From contig CAYSWV010000020.1 of assembly GCA_964434865.1 (NCBI GenBank), positions 10,943 to 74,942 on the forward strand: DNA of 64,000 nt, given 5' to 3'. The position numbers and the translations under genes are program-made. Under the pieces are notes generated by a model. The model saw only the letters and a list, made by a program, of their open reading frames with translations. It had not been told where the DNA came from and made no database searches. Shown piece by piece: positions 44,185 to 52,522 of this stretch (positions within the stretch are counted from its first letter, which is position 1; the number at the start of each line of letters is the position of its first letter). This stretch comes from CAYSWV01 sp964434865 (GTDB lineage Bacteria > Cyanobacteriota > Cyanobacteriia > Thermostichales > Thermostichaceae).

Positions 44185-44265
44185 AAATAGTCTGAGTTGA
44201 GAGCCTGATGTGTCAGCCTGGATAGCTCCTGAACAGTGTCTCACGTGTGTTGGGTAGGAGTGGTC

Positions 44266-44988
44266 ATGACTTTGTTGGAGTCTAATAAGTCAGCTTTCCC
44301 TGTGACTCAGCTTGCGTCAGCTCAGTTAGATCATGAGGCTATGGCTGACGCGATGCTAGATCAAATCTTTACAGATTTAGAACAGTCCTTTGATGACGAG
44401 GTGATAGAAGGAACCTACGCTTACTTTGAAACGCGGCCACCGTTACCCACTCATCGACTACCCACCGTTACCTCTCTGTTAGGTGGGTTGATTGGGTTAG
44501 TGGCCCTCTCAGGGATTGGGTTTTGGTTGAGTTCACACCTACTGACTCAATGGCTTACACCTCTTCCGAGAGTGACACAATTGGACGCGCCATCTGAATT
44601 TGATCTCCAAACATTAGATCCCAATTGGGAACCTGTGGGAACTCTAACGGCTGACCCTCCACCCCCTTCAACTATCAACGTTGACGCTGTAGCTGAATTA
44701 GTGTCACCTCAACCAGAACCAACCGCTCAAGTGTCTCCAGCTAGACCTGTGATCCCACCCCAACCTCGATACGTGGCTCAAACCGTTTCAACTCAGCCAA
44801 CTCCGCCGATGAAACTGGTGGGTATTGTTCGAGAACCGGGACCACCCGCTGCTCTTATCCGGGTCAATGGAATTGTCCAACACGTCTCACTGGGTCATGC
44901 TATTCAAGACAACTGGAAAGTGGTTAACATTGCTCCCCACGGTGTTGGCATCTCTAATGGACAGCAAAATGTGATGTTGCAGCTGTAG
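44266..44988 (+). CDS. Single-TM protein with GspC/PilP-like C-terminal domain
   Basis: I start at ATG 44266 because TAGGAG lies five bases upstream; a GTG at 44236 is less likely. The 240-residue protein has a cytoplasmic acidic N-terminus, one TM (about 72-95), a Pro/Thr/Gln-rich linker and a small C-terminal domain (about 185-240) containing MKLVGIVREPGPPAALIRVNG, VSLGHAIQDNWKVVNIAP and VGISNGQQNVMLQL. That resembles the HR domain of GspC/PilP, which contacts a secretin. Assignment to pilus or secretion machinery is tentative. It converges with kaiC. Confidence 0.6.
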   Translation: MTLLESNKSAFPVTQLASAQLDHEAMADAMLDQIFTDLEQSFDDEVIEGTYAYFETRPPLPTHRLPTVTSLLGGLIGLVALSGIGFWLSSHLLTQWLTPLPRVTQLDAPSEFDLQTLDPNWEPVGTLTADPPPPSTINVDAVAELVSPQPEPTAQVSPARPVIPPQPRYVAQTVSTQPTPPMKLVGIVREPGPPAALIRVNGIVQHVSLGHAIQDNWKVVNIAPHGVGISNGQQNVMLQL

Positions 44989-45022
44989 ACCCGGCTCCCC
45001 TAAGATTCCTCGTCTAGACCCG

Positions 45023-46594
45023 TTACAGATCGGTCTCACGTTCTCGGACACCCTGGACAATCCGGGATAGCTCATTTTTCTCATCAAAGCTAATTCGTGA
45101 TGGTGAGCCACTAATAATGCGCTCATAGCCTTGGAAAGAGTCGCGAATTTGGATACCTGAGTCAGAGATTAGATATTCGCGAATACCTTTATCATGCCAA
45201 GATCCTCGCATCTTGAATACATTTAAAGCCCTGTTCATGTCACCTCTGATTTCAACATATTGCAGAAGAATAATAGTATCTGTAATGGTCGAAATGTGAG
45301 ATTCGGTAATGGAATGAGATCCCATAAATTGATCAGTAGTGTTCGTAAAAAATCCGGTGATCTCCTCTTGTTTGGCTAGCCCTGTGACCCCAATGACAAA
45401 CTGTCTAAAGGCATTTTGGCTCACCCCTCGTGCTAATGCTGATAAGGAGTCAATCGCAATTCGAGACGGTTTAAAGCCCAGCATTTGTGTTTTGATGATT
45501 TGCAGGTGATCTTCAAGACCAGCTGATTCTGGATAGCGACAGATTATTTTGAGTAATTTTTTACGTTCAAACTCTTCTAAATTAATGCCCCAAGACGAAG
45601 CGTTGCGAGCCAGCTGGGCTCGAGATTCCTCATAAGCAAATAAGATACAGCGGTCACCTTGCAAGCAGCCCTCTTCTAAGAATTTACTCACCAAAGACGT
45701 TTTACCGGTACCTGTCGCCCCTGTCGCCAGAATAATAGAATCTTTAAAGAAACCGCCTCCACACATTTCATCCAATTTAGCGATCCCAGAAGAGACCCTA
45801 ACATTAGATGAGCGCTGGGTTAAGCGCATTGCCCCAAGTGGGAAGATATTGACACCGTCATTGGTAATGGTAAATGGATACTCCCCTTTCATGTGAGTGG
45901 TGCCCCGTAACTTTAAAATTTCAATAGTCCGCCGGCGTCGCTCTCCTTCTAAAATATTTCGCAAAATTACAACATTATCAGAGACAAATTCTTCAACCCC
46001 AAATCGAGCAATGGGGCCATATTCTTCGGTTCGCTCAGTGGTCATGACGGTTGTTACATCAGCTTCTTTTAACCGTGCTGTTAAGCGAAATAGTTCCCGT
46101 CTCACAATGCCAGCTGGATCATACTGTTGAAAAATCGCCGTCACAGAATCGATAGAGACTCGTTTAGCTTTATATTTTTTCAGGGCATATTGAATTCGTT
46201 CAATTAAAGCAGACAAATCAAAGTTACCACTGATCTCATAGCCCTCAGGATCAGGTGAGGCATCCAAAATAAAGAGTTTGCCACCATCTATTAGAGCTTG
46301 TAAATCCCACCCGAAGCTTAAAGCATTACGCATAATATCTAAGGGGGACTCTTCAAATGTTACTAAAATACCAGACTCTTGAAATTGAGTAATACCATTA
46401 TACAAAAACTGAATAGCGAAAAGCGTCTTTCCAGTTCCTGAGGTGCCACTAACTAAAGTAGTCCGACCGTAAGGAAGACCGCCATAACTGATTTCATCAA
46501 ATCCTTCAATACCTGTTCTGACTTTACGAATACCTAAGGTTTTAGATGATTCACTCACAACGGGATAAGCGTCTTGATCATTGATGCTTGTCAT
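45023..46594 (-). CDS. kaiC: Circadian clock protein KaiC
   Basis: The 523-residue ATPase/autokinase is the core of the cyanobacterial oscillator. The CI domain has Walker A GTSGTGKT and the CII domain has GATGTGKT. The phosphorylation residues equivalent to Thr426, Ser431 and Thr432 occur in TESHISTITDT. The catalytic Glu pair (TFEESPLD in CI, AYEESRAQ in CII) and the C-terminal tail that binds KaiA (IISGSPSRISFDEKNELSRIV) are present. It follows kaiB by one base, so the two are co-transcribed, as in other cyanobacteria. Confidence 0.98.
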   Translation of the reverse strand: MTSINDQDAYPVVSESSKTLGIRKVRTGIEGFDEISYGGLPYGRTTLVSGTSGTGKTLFAIQFLYNGITQFQESGILVTFEESPLDIMRNALSFGWDLQALIDGGKLFILDASPDPEGYEISGNFDLSALIERIQYALKKYKAKRVSIDSVTAIFQQYDPAGIVRRELFRLTARLKEADVTTVMTTERTEEYGPIARFGVEEFVSDNVVILRNILEGERRRRTIEILKLRGTTHMKGEYPFTITNDGVNIFPLGAMRLTQRSSNVRVSSGIAKLDEMCGGGFFKDSIILATGATGTGKTSLVSKFLEEGCLQGDRCILFAYEESRAQLARNASSWGINLEEFERKKLLKIICRYPESAGLEDHLQIIKTQMLGFKPSRIAIDSLSALARGVSQNAFRQFVIGVTGLAKQEEITGFFTNTTDQFMGSHSITESHISTITDTIILLQYVEIRGDMNRALNVFKMRGSWHDKGIREYLISDSGIQIRDSFQGYERIISGSPSRISFDEKNELSRIVQGVRERETDL

Positions 46595-46595
46595 A

Positions 46596-46940
46596 CTAAA
46601 CAGGATCCTCTACATCTTGGGTTTGAGCCTCAGCTGAGTCCAGATCATCCAAATCTTCGTACATAAGATCTAGCCCAATCAAGACTTTTTCACGGTTTGA
46701 TAAATCTCCAATAATTTTACGGACGGGTGGGGGCAAAATTTTAGCTAAGGTGGGGGTTGCTAAAATCTTATCCTCTTCTGCCAGTTGCGGGTTTTCCAAA
46801 ACGTCAATCACCTTGAGACTATAAACACCCTTAAATTCTGAGGCTAGGATATCCTGGAGTGTCCGTAAGGCCCGCATTGAATTGGGCGTATTGCCAGCCA
46901 CATACAATTTGAGCACATAAGCCTTTCGCTTAGACATCAT
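46596..46940 (-). CDS. kaiB: Circadian clock protein KaiB
   Basis: The 114-residue thioredoxin-like, fold-switching protein binds KaiC CI and sequesters KaiA. The opening KAYVLKLYVAGNTPNS, the middle LKVIDVLENPQLAEEDKILATPTLAKILPPPVRKIIGDLS, and the acidic tail are diagnostic. The tail (EDLDDLDSAEAQTQDVEDP) is moderately longer than in the S. elongatus protein. The ribosome site AAGGAG lies 12 bases before the first of two adjacent ATGs. kaiA ends 55 bases upstream. Confidence 0.97.
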   Translation of the reverse strand: MMSKRKAYVLKLYVAGNTPNSMRALRTLQDILASEFKGVYSLKVIDVLENPQLAEEDKILATPTLAKILPPPVRKIIGDLSNREKVLIGLDLMYEDLDDLDSAEAQTQDVEDPV

Positions 46941-46995
46941 AGAAGTAGGTTTCTCCTTGTACTATCCTCACCGTCAATATGATGATCATAGGGGG

Positions 46996-47955
46996 TTATC
47001 TGGGAATCGACCGACGATACATCTCACTCAAGTGGGCAATGACATCAATTAGGGTAATACGGTAATCTAAGAGAACTTCTTCACTACGTCCCTCAAGCTT
47101 AAGTTGTTTGGCAAAGTCGTCCATTAAATTCATGTGTAATTCTAAGACTTGAGAAGCGCCAATATCTCCAAAAAAGGCTAGGGCAACAAACTCATCTATT
47201 CTGGCATTGGCTGTTCGGGATGACTGAAAGTACTCTAGTACAATAGCCTGATATAAACCTCGAAGCCGGTGCATCATGCGATGTTGTTCATCAGTACTTA
47301 ACCGTCGATAAAACCGCTCAGGATCGCGATGATAGTAGACTCCGGTATAGCCCAACCGTTCCCGCAATTTTTCTGCTAGCCGTTGCTGTTGGAGATGGAC
47401 CCGTTCTGAGATCGAAGTTAGGGTTTGGGCATTGGTTTCGCCTTCAGGCAAGCCACAAGTGGGAGATAACTGTAGAAACAGGGCAATCGCTCGATCCACT
47501 TGAGTGGCTAGGATAGAATCTGATAGTTCTTGTGTAGCCTCCAACAGCTCCTGGGCTTGAAATGGCTTAACTAAGGTGGCGTTGTGATAGAAAAACCGCT
47601 CATGGTTGCGTAATGCCTGAATCTGATCGACATATTCATCGGGAATATCATCATCCTCAATAATGACTAGAACGGTTGGTAGCAGTAGGCCCCATTCACA
47701 GAGCTGCCAGGTGAGGCCTTGTAAATCTTTCAGGTTGTAACTGGAACTAATAAATAAGAGACAATCCAGCTCATCACTATGATTTTGGACATAGGTTAGA
47801 AACCCATCGCTGAACTCAAATCGCTGTAACAAAAAGCGTTCCCCTGGAAAGGCTTGCTGCCAGTTAATAGCTTGGTCAGATCGGCCTGGGGGGGGGTCCC
47901 AGACTTGGAGGAGGCATAAGCGTAGCAGCTTGGTAGATTTCAGTGAGTTTGACAA
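46996..47955 (-). CDS. kaiA: Circadian clock protein KaiA
   Basis: A full-length KaiA of 319 residues: N-terminal pseudo-receiver (about 10-150, with CLLFISSSYNLKDL and LLPTVLVIIEDDD) and the C-terminal four-helix domain (about 200-319) with YRRLSTDEQHRMMHRLRGLYQAIVLEYF and LRLEGRSEEVLLDYRITLIDVIAHL-type helices. It stimulates KaiC autophosphorylation. The frame begins with TTG and has no better start nearby, so the start is uncertain by a few codons. Gene order kaiA-kaiB-kaiC is the canonical one. Confidence 0.95.
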   Translation of the reverse strand: MSNSLKSTKLLRLCLLQVWDPPPGRSDQAINWQQAFPGERFLLQRFEFSDGFLTYVQNHSDELDCLLFISSSYNLKDLQGLTWQLCEWGLLLPTVLVIIEDDDIPDEYVDQIQALRNHERFFYHNATLVKPFQAQELLEATQELSDSILATQVDRAIALFLQLSPTCGLPEGETNAQTLTSISERVHLQQQRLAEKLRERLGYTGVYYHRDPERFYRRLSTDEQHRMMHRLRGLYQAIVLEYFQSSRTANARIDEFVALAFFGDIGASQVLELHMNLMDDFAKQLKLEGRSEEVLLDYRITLIDVIAHLSEMYRRSIPR

Positions 47956-48080
47956 GGGATCTGTTGCTACCTAAAGCTAAGTGTGAAGCAGTACACAAAC
48001 TTGACTGCTACCTGAACAACCTAGGTCAATTCACTATTTTAATCCTAGGAGAACCCAGAATGATCGCCTAACCCCTCTCA

Positions 48081-48989
48081 TCAAGGTTCTGTTTTCGTCA
48101 TCTCCTCAACAATATCCTTCAACTCAGACCCACTGATCCGATAGACATTGCCGCAAAAGTGACAGGTGGCTTCAGCCCCATCATCTTTTTGAATCATATC
48201 GATCAATTCTGCTTGACCCAACATCCGTAGTGCTCTTTTAACTCGAGCAACATCGCATTGACATTTGAACTTAACCGCTTGGGTACCTGGTAAAAACTTA
48301 AGATCTAAATCTCCTAAGAGCGTTTCCATAATCTCCTTTAAGGAATACCCTTGGGCTAGTAGTGGACTGATTTCTTCCACATCAGCAAACTGTTGCTCCA
48401 AAGCAGGAATCAGATCCGGGGCCGCATCAGGTAAGACTTGAATTAGAACGCCCCCAGCAGCTTGGACGCCACGAGTATGAATCCAGACTCCCAATAACAC
48501 AATGGAGGGGGTTTGTTCAGAGTTAGCTAAAAACCGAGTAATATCATCTCCAATTTCACCTGATACAAGCTCAACTGAACTGGAGTAAGGGATCCCAAAG
48601 CCCTCATCCCGAATGACATGCAAATAACCATAGCGACCGACAGCCTGGCCCACATTTAACTTGCCATCGGGTGTGAGAGGCAGTTCGACTTCTGGATGAT
48701 CAACATACCCTCTGACAGTACCATCGCCGCCAGCATCCACCCAAACCCGCCCCAAGGGGCCATCCCCCCGTAATTGCAGGCTAATTCGAGATCGGGCCAC
48801 TTTAAGGTTTGCGGCTAGTAATAGCCCAGCTGTGATGGCCCGCCCCAAAGCAACGGTAGCAACATAAGAGAGTTTGTGACGGATCCGGGCTTCATTAACC
48901 GTCTGACTGGAAATTAATCCCACCACCCGGATGGTGTCGTTGGCTGCAGTGGCTCTGATGAGCTGATCTTGATCTGTAGAACTATCCAT
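48081..48989 (-). CDS. hslO: Redox-regulated chaperone Hsp33
   Basis: The protein is activated by oxidation and holds unfolding proteins during stress. It starts DQLIRATAANDTIRVVGL, the usual Hsp33 N-terminus, and ends with the zinc-thiol switch CQC...CHFC (KFKCQCDVARV and ATCHFCGNVYRI). I use ATG 48989 (302 residues) since the family begins close to DQLIRATA; an upstream TTG at 49016 would add nine residues. It is divergent from apcA, with a 413-base space between them. Confidence 0.94.
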   Translation of the reverse strand: MDSSTDQDQLIRATAANDTIRVVGLISSQTVNEARIRHKLSYVATVALGRAITAGLLLAANLKVARSRISLQLRGDGPLGRVWVDAGGDGTVRGYVDHPEVELPLTPDGKLNVGQAVGRYGYLHVIRDEGFGIPYSSSVELVSGEIGDDITRFLANSEQTPSIVLLGVWIHTRGVQAAGGVLIQVLPDAAPDLIPALEQQFADVEEISPLLAQGYSLKEIMETLLGDLDLKFLPGTQAVKFKCQCDVARVKRALRMLGQAELIDMIQKDDGAEATCHFCGNVYRISGSELKDIVEEMTKTEP

Positions 48990-49350
48990 TCGGGGTCCAA
49001 CAAGCAATCTACTCAATCTACAATCTCAACCCAGTCCGCTCAACTAAATAGATGGATGAGCCGACATTAGAGTCCAACCTAGCTGAGAAATTAATCCAAT
49101 GAAGGTCTTAATTATTGTAACCTTTTGTGATGAATCCATAATCCCACCTCAGACTTGGGCAAGGGGGCAAGGGGTTTAGAAAGCAACAGATCGGGGGCAA
49201 TACTAGGTTGATTGGGATGTTGGACCGTTATGGGAGTCGATCAATACCTACGATGATCTGGGTTTGGCGTGGACAACCGGGCTGGGAATCTCATTAAGAA
49301 CTGTGAAGATCAGCGATAGGATTTGACACTTATACCCGACAATAACTTGC

Positions 49351-49377
49351 GAGTGTGGGCATCTCACACTCTATAAC
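49351..49377 (+). promoter_or_regulatory. Inverted repeat and candidate -10 upstream of apcA
   Basis: GAGTGTG (49351-49357) and CACACTC (49365-49371) form a perfect 7-bp inverted repeat with a 7-base spacer. TATAAC follows immediately at 49372-49377, a plausible -10 element, 25 bases before the apcA ATG. A TTGACA at about 49323 is too far from it for standard spacing. The repeat could be an operator or a hairpin. Confidence 0.5.
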
Positions 49378-49402
49378 AAACTCGACTTGAGGATGGATAT
49401 CC

Positions 49403-49888
49403 ATGAGCGTTGTCACAAAATCTATTGTGAATGCTGACGCCGAAGCGCGTTATTTAAGCCCTGGTGAACTTGAGCGAATCAAATCATTTGTAAGCAAGGG
49501 TGAAGCTCGTTTACGGATTGCTCAAGTGTTGACTGAATCCCGTGAGCGCATTGTGAAGCAGGCAGCTGATCAGTTGTTCCAAAAGCGTCCTGATGTTGTT
49601 TCTCCTGGTGGAAATGCCTACGGTGAAGAAATGACAGCAACATGCTTGCGCGATATGGACTACTATCTCCGGTTGGTGACTTACGGCATCATCGCAGGTG
49701 ATATTACCCCTATTGAAGAGATCGGCTTAGTGGGTGTTCGTGAAATGTACAATTCACTCGGTACTCCCATTCCTGCTGTGGCTGAGAGTGTTCGTCAGAT
49801 GAAGCAAGTGGCTACTTCGTTGTTGTCTGGTGACGATGCCGCTGAAGCTGGTTACTACTTCGATTATGTCGTTGGTGCAATGAGCTAA
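49403..49888 (+). CDS. apcA: Allophycocyanin alpha subunit
   Basis: The 161-residue phycobiliprotein is part of the phycobilisome core. The phycocyanobilin-binding Cys sits in TATCLRDMDYYLRLVTYG, and the rest (MSVVTKSIVNADAEARYLSPGEL..., ending YYFDYVVGAMS) is standard. A purine-rich GAGGATGG lies before the start. The gene has stronger codon bias than its neighbours, as expected for a very abundant protein. apcB follows after 73 bases. Confidence 0.98.
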   Translation: MSVVTKSIVNADAEARYLSPGELERIKSFVSKGEARLRIAQVLTESRERIVKQAADQLFQKRPDVVSPGGNAYGEEMTATCLRDMDYYLRLVTYGIIAGDITPIEEIGLVGVREMYNSLGTPIPAVAESVRQMKQVATSLLSGDDAAEAGYYFDYVVGAMS

Positions 49889-49961
49889 GTCTATTAGCTG
49901 ACTCTAACTTCACTGATCCGTTGGTTATCAACCTTACGAAACAAGATTTAGGACAGTCATC

Positions 49962-50447
49962 ATGCAAGACGCAGTTACTTCAGTTATTAATAACTACGAC
50001 GTTCAAGGCAAGTATCTGGATGCATCCGCGATGGATAAACTGAAGGCCTTCTTTGCCTCCGGTGAATTGCGTGTGCGGGCGGCAGCTACTATCGCGGCTA
50101 ATGCTTCTACCATTGTTAAGGATGCGGCTGCTAAGGCTCTGTTGTACTCCGATTTGACCCGTCCTGGTGGCAATATGTACACCACTCGTCGCTATGCTGC
50201 TTGTATCCGCGACATGGACTACTACCTCCGTTACGCCACCTACGCTATGTTGGCTGGTGATACTTCGATCCTGGATGAGCGGGTGCTCAATGGTTTAAAA
50301 GAGACTTACAACTCTCTGGGTGTACCCATTGGAGCGACTATCCAAGCTATCCAAGCCATGAAAGAAGTGACAGCTGCATTAGTAGGCATGGATGCTGGCA
50401 AGGAAATGGGAGTTTACTTTGACTACATCTGCTCTGGCTTAAGCTAG
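49962..50447 (+). CDS. apcB: Allophycocyanin beta subunit
   Basis: The 161-residue partner of ApcA. It starts MQDAVTSVINNYDVQGKYLD and binds its bilin at the Cys in RYAACIRDMDYYLRYATYA; the Asn-rich RPGGNMYTTRR just before includes the usual methylated-Asn position. It ends with FDYICSGLS. It pairs with ApcA into alpha-beta trimers that collect energy from the rods and pass it to the reaction centres. Confidence 0.98.
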   Translation: MQDAVTSVINNYDVQGKYLDASAMDKLKAFFASGELRVRAAATIAANASTIVKDAAAKALLYSDLTRPGGNMYTTRRYAACIRDMDYYLRYATYAMLAGDTSILDERVLNGLKETYNSLGVPIGATIQAIQAMKEVTAALVGMDAGKEMGVYFDYICSGLS

Positions 50448-50593
50448 TAGGGTTACCTTGACTACTTATAGCTAGCCTTAACGGGCTGATTGCTGCAGGG
50501 ATCTGGTGTGCACGGTATACCCATGGTGGCTATAAACTGGCAATTAAGCTGTGGATTTATAGGCTGAGATGGCGGTATAGAAGTGGACGCGAG

Positions 50594-50607
50594 CTTTCTG
50601 CAGAAAG
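50594..50607. promoter_or_regulatory. 14-bp perfect palindrome between apcB and apcC
   Basis: CTTTCTGCAGAAAG is a perfect palindrome about 53 bases before the apcC start, in a 212-base intergenic space. It may form a stem in the mRNA that attenuates apcC relative to apcAB, or be a binding site. No T-run follows it directly. Confidence 0.4.
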
Positions 50608-50659
50608 ATGCCCGTTTTGTTGTTGGTCGAATTGTTCTTCATACATACGGATTTAACCC

Positions 50660-50863
50660 ATGCGCATGTTTAAAGTGACCGCTTGTGTCCCTAGTCAAAC
50701 TCGGATTCGGACGCAACGAGAATTACAAAATACCTTCTTTACCAAGTTGGTACCCTACGAAAACTGGTTTAAAGAACAACAACGGATCCAAAAGTCAGGA
50801 GGGCGCATCCTACGGGTTGAGCTAGCCACTGGCAAACCAGGTACCGATGTTGGCCTGCTCTAA
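50660..50863 (+). CDS. apcC: Phycobilisome core linker LC7.8
   Basis: A 67-residue linker polypeptide that sits inside the allophycocyanin trimer. The sequence MRMFKVTACVPSQTRIRTQR, then ELQNTFFTKLVPYENWFKEQQRI and the end VELATGKPGTDVGLL are those of ApcC. It completes the apcABC cluster. The 212-base distance from apcB is longer than the apcA-apcB spacing, in line with lower expression needs. Confidence 0.97.
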   Translation: MRMFKVTACVPSQTRIRTQRELQNTFFTKLVPYENWFKEQQRIQKSGGRILRVELATGKPGTDVGLL

Positions 50864-50938
50864 TGCTGCTTTTACATCGCTTGTGATAGATTTCAATCTC
50901 TAACTCAAACTTCAAGATTGCTTGCTTATCAAGTGACC

Positions 50939-50966
50939 GATCCCTTGGGTATCTGAGGGATCTTTA
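50939..50966 (+). terminator. Terminator after apcC
   Basis: GATCCCT (50939-50945) pairs perfectly with AGGGATC (50956-50962) around a 10-base loop, followed by TTTA. It lies between apcC and the convergent hydrolase-like gene and could serve both. Confidence 0.6.
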
Positions 50967-50999
50967 AAGTTCAAGGCCCAAAATGTTGAACCACCACCT

Positions 51000-51539
51000 C
51001 TAACGCTCTGACATAGCCTGGATGGAATAGGTCAGAAATTGGCCAGCTGTAACTGGGGTTCGTGAATAACCCGCCCAACCCCGAACTTGACTGATGTCCC
51101 CCCACAAGTCTAGGTGAGACACAAACGGATCGGCGTAAAACTGAGCTGACCCTCCCCCGAAGAGCAAACCATTCCAATGGGTGTCTAGATCATGGCTGAG
51201 CCTAGTCATTAGACAAGAGGACTTTAGCGGAACACACCAACCGTCGACAGCAATGAGTCCAGCCAACCGATGAGAATGTAATAAGGCTAATGACCCTACC
51301 ACACCAGCACTAAAGGCAATCACAATGATGGGTAAAGTTGGATCAAGGATGTGGGTTGAAACATAGTCCTGAATAGAAATGCTATGCCAACAAGGGATCT
51401 CAGCTGGAACCCAGCACGTTAACCAATGCGGTTGACTCTGTCTCTGCCAATAGGTCTGAAACTTAAGATTGGCTCGTTGAGCTGCCGGTGACCACTCAGC
51501 TCCAGGAATAATCACAAACTGAAGGGGTAGGGTGGACAT
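51000..51539 (-). CDS. Alpha/beta-hydrolase-like protein
   Basis: The 179-residue protein opens with strand QFVIIPGAEW and carries a nucleophile-elbow-like IVIAFSAGVVGSLALL (Ser in AFSAG rather than GxSxG), then LAGLIAVDGWCVPL as the next strand. A C-terminal His occurs in VSHLDLWGD. It is shorter than a full alpha/beta hydrolase and I see no clear acid residue, so activity is uncertain. No signal peptide. It converges with apcC. Confidence 0.65.
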   Translation of the reverse strand: MSTLPLQFVIIPGAEWSPAAQRANLKFQTYWQRQSQPHWLTCWVPAEIPCWHSISIQDYVSTHILDPTLPIIVIAFSAGVVGSLALLHSHRLAGLIAVDGWCVPLKSSCLMTRLSHDLDTHWNGLLFGGGSAQFYADPFVSHLDLWGDISQVRGWAGYSRTPVTAGQFLTYSIQAMSER

Positions 51540-51681
51540 CGATAGTAGCTGTTGTGATCAACAGTGAATGTAGTACTATGTGAAGGTCTCTGGCGCAAGT
51601 TAGGGTTAGAGCTACAGGCCTCCCGCTTAACAGGGCAGAAAAAGACTACTTCTGGGAAAAACCCAATTCATTCTAAGGTGA

Positions 51682-51912
51682 CTAGGCCTCCCAAGTGACA
51701 GGAAGTTCACGATAGAGATAATGATGATCAATGAATAATGTTTTCAGTTGAACTCGATCCCCTAACTCAGACGGCATGAGACCACTAAGTTGAATAAAGT
51801 CTAAGAATAAGATAAAGTCAACCGTTCAAGAAGCCGCTTTCATATATTTTTCACTAAAGTGGTTTGGAGGACCCCAACCTTTGGAGTTCCTGCTGGGATC
51901 CTCAACTGCCAA
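51682..51912 (-). pseudogene. Small gene remnant interrupted by an in-frame TGA
   Basis: On the minus strand one frame has natural protein composition across about 75 codons: AVEDPSRNSKGWGPP, then FSEKYMKAAS, a TGA (51826-51828), and then TVDFILFLDFIQLSG, MPSELGDRVQLKTLF, YLYRELPVTWEA and a TAG (51682-51684). The frame is continuous except for that TGA, and the upstream limit is another stop, with only a TTG near 51912. If intact it might start at the ATG at 51843, five codons before the TGA, or internally at 51777. I do not recognise the family. It lies 59 bases downstream of petJ. The remaining space 51540-51971 shows nothing else. Confidence 0.45.
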
Positions 51913-51971
51913 CTACCATAAATCTCACACCTTGTAGAGCTAGTCGAGAGATTTACAGTTCAAGCAATGGA

Positions 51972-52310
51972 TTATGTCCAACCTGCCTGAGCCTGAGAGT
52001 AAACATAGTTCGCCACATCTTCGATCTCTTCCGCTTTCAAGCGACTGCCAAAAGCTGGCATTGCGTTTTTACCATTGGTCACTTGATAGGCAATGGCTTC
52101 GATCGAGAACATGTCATACTTCTCTAGTGCTTCCTGACTCAAGTTTTTAGCCCTAACAACAACATTGACGCCCCCTCGATGGCATTGAGCACAGTTTCGA
52201 TTGAACAGTTTTTTCCCATTGCTGAGATCAGCAGATTGAGCAGGGGCAGCGATCAAAGCTCCTACAATGAAAAGACCCATTAAAATCAAGGCAAACAATC
52301 GATTAACCAT
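51972..52310 (-). CDS. petJ: Cytochrome c6
   Basis: The 112-residue precursor has a signal peptide (1-27, cleaved after AQSA) for the thylakoid lumen. The mature protein starts DLSNGKKLFNRNCAQCH; haem is bound by Cys40, Cys43 and His44, with Met84 (KNAMPAFGSRL) as the sixth ligand. It carries electrons from cytochrome b6f to photosystem I, alternating with plastocyanin under copper limitation. Length and motif spacing are standard for petJ. Confidence 0.95.
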   Translation of the reverse strand: MVNRLFALILMGLFIVGALIAAPAQSADLSNGKKLFNRNCAQCHRGGVNVVVRAKNLSQEALEKYDMFSIEAIAYQVTNGKNAMPAFGSRLKAEEIEDVANYVYSQAQAGWT

Positions 52311-52460
52311 GGTGCAAGCTAGATCCCGTTAAGTACTTAGTCAGACTCTCAAACTAACCACTGGAAAGCAAAAGACAGTTGGTCAAACTTTACATATTTC
52401 TTTACATTTCAGTATCATTGAATCTGAAAGCAGCGATAGTTTTCCAGTTTAAGTACCCCT

Positions 52461-52490
52461 AAAAAAAGCACCAGATCACGGTCTGATGCT
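52461..52490 (-). terminator. Rho-independent terminator of the propeller lipoprotein gene
   Basis: On the minus strand AGCATCAGA and TCTGGTGCT pair (one mismatch) around a six-base loop, followed directly by seven Ts (52461-52467). It starts about 33 bases after the stop of the gene ending at 52523. Confidence 0.82.
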
Positions 52491-52522
52491 CCCAAACAAG
52501 TTATTAAGCTATTTCATTTGAG

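Noticed and set aside
51864..52127. 87-codon plus-strand ORF
   Set aside because: It is antisense to petJ and to the small gene remnant, and has no ribosome site.
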